A DNA stretch of 64,000 bases from Laccaria trichodermophora (Eukaryota; Basidiomycota; Agaricomycetes; Agaricales; Hydnangiaceae). The stretch lies in the NCBI GenBank assembly GCA_018417955.1, contig JACTVC010000011.1, positions 60,262 through 124,261 on the forward strand, in the 5' to 3' direction. The position numbers and the translations under genes were made by a program. Below, one piece after another: positions 23,128 through 33,342 of the stretch (position 1 is its first letter; each line of letters opens with the position of its first letter). The notes below the pieces were generated by a model. The model had not been told where the DNA came from. It made no database searches and saw only the letters and a program-made list of their open reading frames with translations.

Positions 23128-25111
23128 TTTGTCATGTCTGACTTGGTGAAAATTCATTGAAATTGTGTTTGGCTACTACACAGACAGTTCATTCCTCCTC
23201 CTCTATGCCATCCACACTCCCCTCACTTGAGCTATCAGACCAGCTGTTGTCCTGAACGAATTGGAGCGAGTGGTAGGGGTGAACTGGCCATGGCTTGGTC
23301 AATATGGTGATGCACTGCTTGAAGAACTTGAAACTTGACATACCTCCAATGCAGCCCAAACAACAGCAGAAAAAACTTGAAAAGCGAACAGTCCAGGAAC
23401 TCAAAGGACAAAGAGAGCCACAAGGTCAACCTGCAACGAAGAAAAAATGAGGTCAGAAGCAAGCCACTGTTACACCAGCTCAGAAGTCAACTCACACAAC
23501 TGTCAATCCTTCCAATCCTTCGCCATCTCACACTGCCACACCCAGGCCATCAGTCCTAGCTTCCATGCCACAATCTTATGATTATTCAACGCCTTGACAC
23601 TATGCAACGCCACAGCACCCTACCTACAATCCTTACTCTTTCATGTATACTATGCACCCACCGCCCCCATTTTACAGCTATCTACATAGCCCAACTCAAG
23701 CTCCCATCCACACCCCACATCCTTTGTCATTGCAGAATCCAAATATGCCTTCATCATCAATGACAGGTACTCAAGATGTGGGCAATACTTAGGCAGTACT
23801 TACTTGTTGATTTTCAGTCAAAAATCTCTTTTTACAAACCTATTTCAATTGATTCCAAATGTAATGAAACATACAGAAAAGTTATGTTAAAAAAAAGTAT
23901 TTGTGGAAAGAAATTGAATGTTTTGACAAAGTGGTTGGGCATTGAATTGTGAAAATTTACTAAGTCAGCATGTCCATTGCTCCTGATCCTCCTTTTCACA
24001 CTCTGCCATATGTTTGCCACAACAACAATACCACAACAATGGATAAACAACATCACCACCGAAGGACTGGTCACAAGTCTAGTTCTGTGCTTGTGTTTTG
24101 TTTGCTTTTTTTTGCCTCCAACTTTAAACTCTGCAGACCGTCAGTCTGCTCAAACCTTAGACTTGCAACCAGTCCTTCAGTGGTGATGTTGTTTATCCAT
24201 TGTTGTGGTATTGTTGTTGTGGCAAACATATGGCAGAGTGTGAAAAGGAGGATCAGGAGCAATGGACGTGCTGACTTAGTAAATTTTCACAATTCAATGC
24301 CCAACCACTTTGTCAAAACATTCAATTTCTTTCCACAAATACTTTTTTTTAACATAACTTTTCTGTATGTTTCATTACATTTGGAATCAATTGAAATAGG
24401 TTTGTAAAAAGAGATTTTTGACTGAAAATCAACAAGTAAGTACTGCCTAAGTATTGCCCACATCTTGAGTACCTGTCATTGATGATGAAGGCATATTTGG
24501 ATTCTGCAATGACAAAGGATGTGGGGTGTGGATGGGAGCTTGAGTTGGGCTATGTAGATAGCTGTAAAATGGGGGCGGTGGGTGCATAGTATACATGAAA
24601 GAGTAAGGATTGTAGGTAGGGTGCTGTGGCGTTGCATAGTGTCAAGGCGTTGAATAATCATAAGATTGTGGCATGGAAGCTAGGACTGATGGCCTGGGTG
24701 TGGCAGTGTGAGATGGCGAAGGATTGGAAGGATTGACAGTTGTGTGAGTTGACTTCTGAGCTGGTGTAACAGTGGCTTGCTTCTGACCTCATTTTTTCTT
24801 CGTTGCAGGTTGACCTTGTGGCTCTCTTTGTCCTTTGAGTTCCTGGACTGTTCGCTTTTCAAGTTTTTTCTGCTGTTGTTTGGGCTGCATTGGAGGTATG
24901 TCAAGTTTCAAGTTCTTCAAGCAGTGCATCACCATATTGACCAAGCCATGGCCAGTTCACCCCTACCACTCGCTCCAATTCGTTCAGGACAACAGCTGGT
25001 CTGATAGCTCAAGTGAGGGGAGTGTGGATGGCATAGAGGAGGAGGAATGAACTGTCTGTGTAGTAGCCAAACACAATTTTAATGAATTTTCACCAAGTCA
25101 GACGTGACAAA
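23128..25111. mobile_element. 1,984 bp near-perfect palindromic element
   Basis: Two arms of about 955 bp (23,128-24,082 and 24,157-25,111) are reverse complements with very few differences around a ~75 bp loop; the centre is 24,119.5. Termini are TTTGTCATGTCTGACTTGG and its complement with one mismatch. Removing it restores repeat F as seen at 28,630-28,660, so it is an insertion. Paired open frames at mirrored positions (for example 23,189-23,404 and 24,835-25,050) are the same sequence read twice. The arms carry a Pro/Gln-rich coding-like segment broken by stops, possibly an old transposon ORF. Confidence 0.88.
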
Positions 25112-26590
25112 CATCAGCAAGATCACAAATGGCTTGGGACGCTTGGCCAAGTCCGCCAACTTCACCAAGCTGCCAAGCTTGATCTGCTCATCTGAAAAAA
25201 GAGGCCAGATATGAGCTGGCGCAAAATTGCTGATCAGCCTAGTTGCTCCCCAAGTCATTCCCAAGTAGCTCCCAAGTCAATCCCAAGTAGCTCCCAGGTG
25301 ATGCCGATCCAACTTCGCTTGCTCGATTGTTGTCATATTTGGGCTAGCTACAACACGTAGACTATAGTATCTACAATCCTTTTCTGCGCCAGAACTTGAC
25401 GTAGTTCTAGATCCAAATAGAATGAGACCTAAGTGGGGTTGATGTGAGAAAAAACACACCAAAATTCAATGGTCACCGACTCGCATGGAACACCAGTTGC
25501 TCTTGTTGAACTGAGGGACAATCTCCCCCTTGTCACCCTTTCGTCCTTGATTGGGTTTTCCCCAGAATAATGCACATTCCATCTAATCTTGGGTCAGTAT
25601 GACATCTGAGGGATCAATGAGGAACTGACTCACGGCAGTGGTGCACAGGCCCACTCCAGCCTGGGATCCACACGATCTGTCACAAATGGTAAGCATGTGG
25701 GTGAGTTGGTGGACATAGACGCACACCATGTTTTCCAATGTGCTAGGCAGTGAGGTCTTACTACATCTTCGTACTGGGGTGCTGTCGTCAGTGCGAATGG
25801 CAGGGGTTTGAGAGGCCTGGTATTATCCTTCTCGCCTTCTCAACCCACCTCGCTCTCCACCCTTTGTCTCGTTTTCATCGTTGTCATTCCTCGCTGGCAT
25901 TGTCGTTCTCATCAGCCTATCCTGGTTAGAGGGGAAAAAAGGCCCAGGTGGGGCTATGTAGATGATGAGTGGTTGGTGGGTGGGTGAGCTGGCAATACCC
26001 ACCTGGCGGTCATGACTGTTCTGGAACATGGTTTAGGTTGCATGCTGCAGCAACAGTTGTGGTGGTTGTCATTGCAGTTGCTCTGGCTTGGTTCCGTGTG
26101 GGCATTCGCAGAGCTACATACCTGATGGGAGTTGGAGGTGGTCAGTACAGATGAGTTGGCAGGTAGGTACTCACCTGGCCATGCCCATTCTCTTCATGCT
26201 ACAGTTGTGTTCTGTAATAGAAATGACACAGTGCACTCCTTCTTTTCGGTTTGCCTCTGAGTCTTGTCCTCTATAGTTGAGCTGGATCGTCTGCATGTTT
26301 TAGGAGGTCTGGACATGTTCGAAATATGAGATGATTACAATACCTCCAAGGTGCACCTAGTGTGGCAATGCAGAAAATCTCTCCTGACTTGCAAGGTCTG
26401 TTGGCGAGTGAGGACTGGATGGCAGAGGAGAAGGATGAAGAGTGGGGGATAGAGCAAGCTGGTGACCAAAAGTTGTAATCTGCTTGTTGTATTGACTGTA
26501 AAAGAAATGAGAAGCAGGGGAGGTGTACATAACAATTATACCTTGAAGCTGCTATGCACCAGGGTCTCATCAAGACCCTCAACGAGTAGG
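25112..26590. other. Unclassified transposon-derived DNA
   Basis: Begins with the right part of repeat F1 (CATCAGCAAGATCACAAATGG). An imperfect ~24 bp tandem repeat (CAAGTAGCTCCCAAGTCAAT) lies at 25,240-25,300. No intact gene is seen; the short frames have no recognisable domains. Confidence 0.4.
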
Positions 26591-27890
26591 CATTGGCATG
26601 AGTAACCCCGGGGTACTTTTGGCCATACCCGTACCCCTACCTGCGCCAACCCGTACCCGTGCCCAGGGGTACGGGTTTTCACAGGTATGGGTACGGGTTT
26701 GAAAAAACCCATGGGTTCATAGACCCTTCCACGGGTATCCTCATAAACGAGACCAATAAACCTCGCAGGTGCAGTGCAAGTGTCAATTGACACTGCTGTG
26801 CATGCCTGCGAGGTTAGGAAGGTCGTGTGGAGGCACGGTGTCGATGATCATGTGTCGCCGTTCTGTGCCACATCATCTTCGTGTGGTGGTGGTGGTGGTG
26901 TAGCATCCAATAAACGATGATAATGAACAATGACTGAGATCGTCATTCGCCGTTTGGTTGCCATGTCGCTGACAGAGGCAACATGGCACTGTGTTCTTGT
27001 GTCAATAATGCAGACTGAGGGGGACAGGCGGTAATTACTCACTTAAAATGAAGACGACGATCAGTTGTCGTTCGTCATGTGGTTGCCATGCGCTGTTGGC
27101 GATGTGGCATGGTGTTGTGTGATGTTGGTGTGTCATTCTTGTGGTGAGGGGCCATGCTGGGGTAGTTGTGGTGGTTGGCAAGGATTTGTCGTCCTGAGCG
27201 CTTGTGTCGTTGTGAGTGCTCGTCGTCGTGCTGGGTGAAGGAGTGGGGCGCACTCATCGTTGTGGGTGCCCATTGTTGCAAGTGCTCATTGTTGTTGTGT
27301 GGAGGTCATTAGCGAGGTGGGTTGGAATGAAGGGGTGGGGGCACTCACCTTTGTGTGATGAAAATCAACGACGACGACGACATCGTCGTCATTTGGTTGC
27401 CACGTCGCTGGCAGCGACATGGCACCTTACATTCCCCCCATCGTCTACGTCATCGTCCGTGGGTGTGGGCTGATGTGGCGGTCTGTTGACCTGATTGCGC
27501 ATGTCGTTGTCGGTGGGTGTAGTCGTGTGGGCTTGACCTGGTTGTGTATGTCGTCGTCTGTGGATGTGGTCGTCTTTTGATGTGGCCATCAGGTGACGTG
27601 GTCATCCCTCGTCCCTTGTGGTTTGTTTTCGTCGCCTCGACCTCCTGTCGACGGTGGTGGTGCATGGGTGGATGTGGTTAGGAACAGTTGTGGGTTGTTG
27701 CTCACACCCAAATTGGGCATCGGAAAACGCTGATGCTTGATTTGGGCATACAACGGGTACATGGACGGGTAACCCACCAACCCGCACAAAGGGTATGGGT
27801 ACAGCGAGGGTTGGATAACTCCAACCCGTACCCCTACCCACACGTACCCTTACCCGCAACCTGCATGGGTTGTGAAACCCATGACAATCA
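26590..27890. mobile_element. Probable non-autonomous element with ACCCGTACCC subterminal arrays
   Basis: Dense ACCCGTACCC/GGGTACGGGT motifs occur at 26,605-26,720 and again at 27,745-27,870. AACCCATG-like sequence lies inside the first array and outside the second, an inverted arrangement. The ~1 kb interior is GTC/GAC-rich and repeats a GGTTGCCATGTCGCTG-type unit near 26,955, 27,078 and 27,397. Subterminal arrays of short G/C-rich motifs are typical of hAT-type elements. No transposase and no certain target duplication were found. Confidence 0.5.
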
Positions 27891-28697
27891 CTATCGACGA
27901 GGCATTTTCAACCTGCGTGTTGTGGGGATATGGGTAAAAGAAGTTTTTGGACAAAACTTCGCATCACAAATTGATCATCAGATGGCTTGAGGGCCAGTGT
28001 GAGAGACTTATTAAGCAATTCATCCAGCTGTTCACACCCTGTCATTCACCCATGGTATCTATTTCTTGCCTGGAAGAAGATTGCCCTGCTCGAGTCGAGG
28101 GTGTGCATACCCTGGCCGGATCGAATGCCAGGCACCACCTGTCTCGCTGCTGCCATTCCGCTCCCAGATCCACACTTTAACATCAGGCAGTCCTTGCCAA
28201 TGGAGATCCAAATCCTCAGGCTTGAAGGTCCGCGCTCACTTATCATCTCTGCTTTGTCCACAGGAAATCAAAGGGGGTTCAGTTAACAAGATGGACCTAC
28301 TACACTGCCACTGGCATGCACCACCACTACTATCACCTCCTCATATAGATGCCTTCCTTCGTACGTGTGGTGCTCACCTTCAATCTGTATTTGGGAGGGA
28401 TTTTCTAGTGTTTGGCTCTCATTTTGGTACTGGATGCTTTGGGGCCTACTATGTTACTGAGGATGCAGTTACAGTAATATGTCACTACATAACAAATAAT
28501 TGTAATTGTCTTTCGAACTAAAAACTTGGCCAATTGTAGTTTGCGACACAAATTGGCATAGCTTGGGAGGGGTCGTATGATTTTGGGATGTTTAGCAAGC
28601 GCCCCAAGCTCCCAAGCATTGCCAAACAGTTTGCGGTCTTGCTGATGAAGTGTGACCTTACTAAAAGTGCTTCATTGCTCCCAGCCGTTACCTTGAG
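27891..28697. other. Unclassified DNA ending in repeat F, copy 2
   Basis: 28,560-28,697 is the complement of repeat F (ACTAAAAGTGCTTCATTGCT, then CCCAGCCGTTACCTTGAG). The rest has only short frames without recognisable domains. Confidence 0.4.
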
Positions 28698-28804
28698 CCT
28701 ATGCTGTGTTGTTCAAAAGTGGGATCACAAGGTGATGTTAGCAACAACAAGGGGTTGCCGAGGTGAGGCGAGCCCCAAATTTTTAGGCTGGAGGGTGTAA
28801 GCTA
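28698..28804 (-). repeat. Split direct repeat B2 of the decayed element
   Basis: 107 bp from CCTATGCTGTGTTGTT to GGAGGGTGTAAGCTA. Direct copy of 29,740-29,846 with a handful of mismatches. Confidence 0.85.
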
Positions 28805-28892
28805 CTTTCACACAATACAAATAGAATACAAGTACAAGATAAGTAATAAAGTTCCAATAAAAAGAAAAAAAGGAGAGGGAGTGGAGGGAGGG

Positions 28893-29737
28893 CCAAAGAA
28901 ATCTGAAGAGATTCTGTAAGAGGCACAATACATGAGTATTGAGCTGGGAGAGATCTTTCAATACTTCTTACAATCTGGCAAACAAAGTCTGAACCAGAGG
29001 GCATGTAAGGAAGTGAACGATGCTCAATAGAATAAGAGCCTCACCAAATGAGAAGTGATAAGAGTGCGTTTATGATAAACGGTAGGCAAAGCCTAGGGTA
29101 GAGAATCACTGGTCATTTAGGTGAGTATGTGGTGCATAGAGAGAGAGAGCGCAGAGTGCTTACCTGTGCTGGATAGACATGGTCTGAGAGAGAGTGTGAT
29201 ATAGGATTGGAAGGGAATGCCCAGAGGCCATAGTCAAACAGTGGTATATAGCTAGATTTGGATATCTTACATAATATATTGATCTTTTGTCTTGAACCAC
29301 CACCTTGTCAGCAGTCTTGCCATCCTCTTGCACTACATGTAGTGCTTTGTATAACTGTACTTCCTACAGTATGCATAATCATGTTGGGCCAGCTGAGTAT
29401 CTTGTAACTGCTCATTGCTCACTCATGGGTGTTGATCCCAGATCCACCCATTCTTGCCTCCTCCTTCCCTCTTGGCTTCAGCTATGCGAGAAGTTCAGAG
29501 TGAACGCTTCACAGAGAGAGTGCCAGCACAGGAGAGGGAAACGACACTGATGACTTCTCCTAACCCAGCATCTGCCAAACTTTGGCACTGAGTCAGGGAT
29601 CAGTGTCGAAGCCCATGGTTGGTGAGCAGAGCTCAAGGGGAAAAGGCTCAGCAGAGCTGAGCATTTTCCTGGCAGAGTTTGAGTTGGCACAGAGGCCTAC
29701 AAAATGCCTCCTTACCCTTGGAACCTGCCATTATGAC
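28893..29737 (-). repeat. Split direct repeat A2 of the decayed element
   Basis: Matches 44,094-44,604 in the same orientation from CCAAAGAAATCTGAAGAG to GGAACCTGCCATTA. It is longer only because a 319 bp solo LTR plus a 5 bp duplication lies inside. Confidence 0.85.
29195..29513. mobile_element. Solo LTR, 319 bp
   Basis: Begins TGTGATATAGG and ends GCTTCACA (TG..CA), flanked by the 5 bp repeat GAGAG (29,190-29,194 and 29,514-29,518). The corresponding place in A1 (near 44,380) is uninterrupted. A second copy of exactly the same length occurs in two parts at 32,788-33,039 and 39,034-39,100. No internal retrotransposon sequence remains. Confidence 0.9.
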
Positions 29738-29739
29738 AA

Positions 29740-29846
29740 CCTATGCTGTGTTGTTGAAAAGTGGGATCATGAGGTGATGGTAGCAACAACAAGGGGTCGC
29801 TGAGGCAAGGCAAGCCCCAAATTTTTAGGCTGGAGGGTGTAAGCTA
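29740..29846 (-). repeat. Split direct repeat B1 of the decayed element
   Basis: 107 bp copy of B2, directly adjoining A2, as in PAT/Ngaro-type elements. Confidence 0.85.
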
Positions 29847-29905
29847 TTGATGAGGTGTTGATGTTGATGTGGGGTGGTGGTGGTGAGAGATGATGGAAGC
29901 GGGAA

Positions 29906-30921
29906 GCATAGAAAAATTGTCAACAGCATCCCCAACATAGTCCAATGGCAGCAAGCTGCTGTTCAGCGCAAACAGTTGGATTGTCCCTTATGTAGATCTT
30001 CCATGCTTCAGAGGACCATCTGCTGAGGGCTTGAATGATGTCTTCAGATAGCCTGAGGCTGGCATAGAAAGTGGCGCCGCCTGCATGAGGTGAGTGCCCT
30101 CTGAATTCTCAATTGAGTACAGCGAAGAAGCAGGCATCGAACCATGACTGAGTAGGATGTGAACCATCCTCCCATAGAAAGAGAGCTAGGTGTGCATTGT
30201 GAATGGAATCACGTCGATCGACATATTCTTGAAGAAGTGCGACAGGGTCGGCGACTTCCTGTTGTGAGAATAAGATATCAGTACCACAGTAAAATGGGTC
30301 TCCCTTATGATAAGGGAGGTGATACTGAGCTCTTCCTTGAGAAAAAGAACCTTTGATGATCTTCCTCCAGTCAAAAAGCTCTTTTGAGTTCCTCTGTACC
30401 AATTCACCTGAACGATGGCAAGTGTAGAAGAGGCAAGAGAGGATAGTGGTGAAGAGGAGGACATCGTAGGACCCAGAACCACAGGCAATAAGTAGAAAAG
30501 TTTGTAAGTGTGCAGGACACAGAGGTAATTTGCGGCGAATTGGGTCAGCACGGATTTTCTTTGATCCTTGAATAGTTGTGGTGACGAGTGGGTGAGCACA
30601 ATTAGCATCAAAGTTAGGATAAAGATCAGATAGAAAGTGCCTGACCCCTGATAAATATTCAGGACCAGAGGCAATAAATTGGGAGGTGTACGCGATGTAA
30701 CGAGCTAGTGTTTCAGGAGTGGGTTCAATGGAGAGGTGATGAGCCATGCAGAAAGAGATGTAGTTATGGGCTCCTGTAGCGTAGCCTTTCACCATTGACT
30801 TCTCGATGATGTTGACCTGTAAGTGAAGCACACAATTGTCAAGATCGGATAGCTTCATTGTTGGGCAAGTCTGGCATGATGGCCTAGACCCGCCCAGGGC
30901 ACTCAAAAGCACCCCCTCCAT
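29906..30921 (-). pseudogene. Tyrosine recombinase of the decayed element
   Basis: The frame covers the SAM-like N-terminal domain and the first catalytic Arg (FYTCHRSGELV). It then meets TGA at 30,109-30,111. Reading on gives GHSPHAGGATFYASL, then SRWSSEAWKIYIRDNP, which matches the family's His-x-x-Arg box and catalytic Tyr region, except that the box reads HSPH: the Arg is replaced by His. TGA for CGA and CAT for CGT are both CpG transitions. The enzyme would integrate circular element DNA; this copy is inactive. Confidence 0.8.
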
Positions 30922-31022
30922 TGTGCCAGCAGGAGGTCCTGTGGTGGGGAGAAAAGGCAGATGCAGTCATGAGGGAATTTTGCACAATATTTGTTGAGCA
31001 AGAGACGTGAGAGGAGGTCGGC

Positions 31023-31459
31023 TCAAATATTTTCTTTGCTGGGGATATGTTGAACGTGAAGGTCAATTCCTGATTTGATAATGATGCCTGCTATCGCCAT
31101 CAGTGGACCATTGTGCAATGCTTCTGAAACACGTAGGCTGTTGAAGATGGCGACTGAATCCAAGCTATCAGTATGGATGAGAAGACAGCGAGGAGGTGAA
31201 GGGAACGAGGTGACATGGTGGATGGATGACATGATAGCCACCATTTCTAGGAAGAAAATGTCAATTTTCAGGCCTGGGGGACACTCTTTGATTCCATACA
31301 TGAAGCCTTGATTTCCATATACAAAGGCCATGCCAAGAGTTAGGCTGGCATCAGTCCAAAGTTCCAAATCTGCAGCGGTGTCATCCCAGATACCATTGTC
31401 TAAGAAGCAGACACCAACTGCCTTTGGGATGATGCTGACGAGCCAGGAGAGATCAGAAG
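31023..31459 (-). pseudogene. RNase H part of the decayed element
   Basis: ELWTDASLTLGMAFVYGN, LIHTDSLDSVAIFNSLR and DLHVQHIPSKENI are the RNase H motifs of tyrosine-recombinase retroelements. Then TGA (31,023-31,025) replaces the residue before ADLLSR, where the family usually has Arg. Upstream the frame is cut off by the MITE at 31,462-32,200. Confidence 0.8.
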
Positions 31460-31461
31460 TA

Positions 31462-32200
31462 CATCAGGAAAACATTTGAAATCTATGTAGGTCTATGTAG
31501 CCTATATAGGAACTATAGCTTATTAGGTTGACCCCTGATATATAGGTCTCATAGGTCACTGAGTACCCTATGTAGGCTGGTGGTAGGTTGCCATAGGTAC
31601 TGTATCTCAACCCCCTTCTACCAAAAATGTAATTCACCTCTTCCTGAGGTGCTCACTGTGCCACATATTTACTTGTTCATATTTCAGAAATTCAAGTTGT
31701 ACTTAGGCTGGGAACTTAGTAAATAAATATTGCATCCTACAGGAGTTGAACTCAAAGCCTCATGGAAAGGCTTACATTAGTGATTATTTTGTACACAACT
31801 TAACAGCTAGTCTACTAGAGCATTTGAAACAGACATCTGTTTATACCATACATACCATCAGTGTTGAAAGCAACCTTTTAGAAAAATCATTAACACCCAC
31901 TGCACATTAACACCACAATGAGGATTATGTCTAAAATATTGGGGCCCAGGGCAGCTTGTATGATATATACTGCATTATGATCATAACTTTCTTTGCATCT
32001 CTGTTTACTGTGATATCATGTCAGTATCATTCCAGATTCTTGATGAGGCAAGATTTATTTCAATAGTCTACTGTAGGCTCAAAATAGCTTTTGTACCTAC
32101 CACAGTCTACAGAGGTAATGATAAACCTATGTTGACCTACAGAGCCTACAGAGGCTATGTAAATATGGCCAAACTACAGAAAAAAATCATTTTCCTGATG
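31462..32200. mobile_element. 739 bp MITE, TA target duplication
   Basis: Begins CATCAGGAAAA and ends TTTTCCTGATG, an 11 bp inverted repeat, with TA on both sides (31,460-31,461 and 32,201-32,202), as in Tc1/mariner-type MITEs. The interior has many CTATGTAGG/CCTACATAG-like motifs. It interrupts the reverse transcriptase-RNase H frame of the decayed element. No transposase is present. Confidence 0.8.
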
Positions 32201-32327
32201 TAACTTCCGCATTGAGGTGTACAGCCCCAAGAGGACGAGTTTTTCCACTGGTTTTGTGGTAGAGAGCTGAAAGGGCAGGACAAGCCCATGGTAGCACGTT
32301 TAGGAGCCAATTAAGGTGGCTGGCCAG

Positions 32328-32787
32328 TCATTGCCATTCACGAAGGATTGGTTTGCGATTGGGTGTGGACAAGAAGACATTGATTTTATCAACGATGTTG
32401 ATGAGAGAGCTTGGAGGAAGAGAGAGGGAGCCTTGGTTAGCATCAACCCAGAAGCCAATGATTTTTAAGACACTCCCATGCTCTTGTTTCTTGTCCTCGA
32501 AAGGGCACTGGATTGCTTCCCAAAATAAGAGAAGTTGGACCTGTTGACATGGACGAAGCTTCCCATGATACATGATTAAGTTGTCTTCAAAGTCCCAACC
32601 AAAGAAGTCGTTCATGTAGATGTGAAGGCTGAAGATCCCTAGTTTTCAAATAGCCAACCAGCACAAAAGTCCAGAAACGGCACACCAGCAACATGGAGAT
32701 GCACGGTTCCCAAAGACCAGACAACACACAATGTAGAGTTTCCCCTCAACTACAACAACTTGACGAAGTTGCCATAGAGGGTGTGCA
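32328..32787 (-). pseudogene. Reverse transcriptase, C-terminal part, decayed element
   Basis: HPLWQLRQVVVVEGKLYIV, then LVFGNRASP, continues directly from the 39,106-39,770 segment once the solo LTR is removed (FKSDVASSFLNLPA joins HPLWQLRQ). MNDFFGWDFEDNLIMYHGK and IIGFWVDANQGSLSLP follow. Two positions that are normally Arg read Cys (IVCCL, SPCCW), consistent with CGT/CGC to TGT/TGC changes. Confidence 0.75.
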
Positions 32788-33039
32788 TGTGAAGCATTCA
32801 CTCTGAACTTCTCGCATAGCTGAAGCCAAGAGGGAAGGAGGAGGCAAGAATGGGTGGATCTGGGATCAACACCCATGAGTGAGCAATGAGCAGTTACAAG
32901 ATACTCAGCTGGCCCAACATGATTATGCATACTGTAGGAAGTACAGTTATACAAAGCACTACATGTAGTGCAAGAGGATGGCAAGACTGCTGACAAGGTG
33001 GTGGTTCAAGACAAAAGATCAATATATTATGTAAGATAT

Positions 33040-33300
33040 TCCGTGATGAGTAAGCTTGAGGCACGAGGGCACACTCATCTTAGGATAAGATAACGTCTGC
33101 GTCAAAAACCAGACATCTCACCCAGGTGTAAATACTAGTATATGTCTATGCATTGGGAGTGCTTCTCCCCTCCACCTCAGATCTGGTTTTGACGCAAAGA
33201 AATCGCTTGTTACTCATCCTCCAAAATGCTTCTCCCCTCCACCTCAGATCTGGTTTTGACGCAAAGAAATCGCTTGTTACTCATCCTCCAAAAAATTTTG
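33040..33300 (+). repeat. Split direct repeat A1 of the intact element
   Basis: Starts TCCGTGATGAGTAAGCTTG and ends CCAAAAAATTTTGAC. Matches A2 (38,738-38,934) except for one additional ~67 bp tandem copy of GCTTCTCCCCTCCACCTCAG and the following sequence. Confidence 0.9.
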
Positions 33301-33342
33301 ACTCTCCTTGCTCCTCATTGACATTCCTCGCGCTTTTCCGTG

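Noticed and set aside
23189..25050. Mirrored ORFs in the palindrome as genes
   Set aside because: They are the same sequence read on both arms, lack domains and are broken relative to neighbouring frames.
26600..26720. Telomere-like repeats
   Set aside because: The motif is GGGTACGGGT, not TTAGGG, occurs in inverted arrays and lies within internal chromosome sequence.
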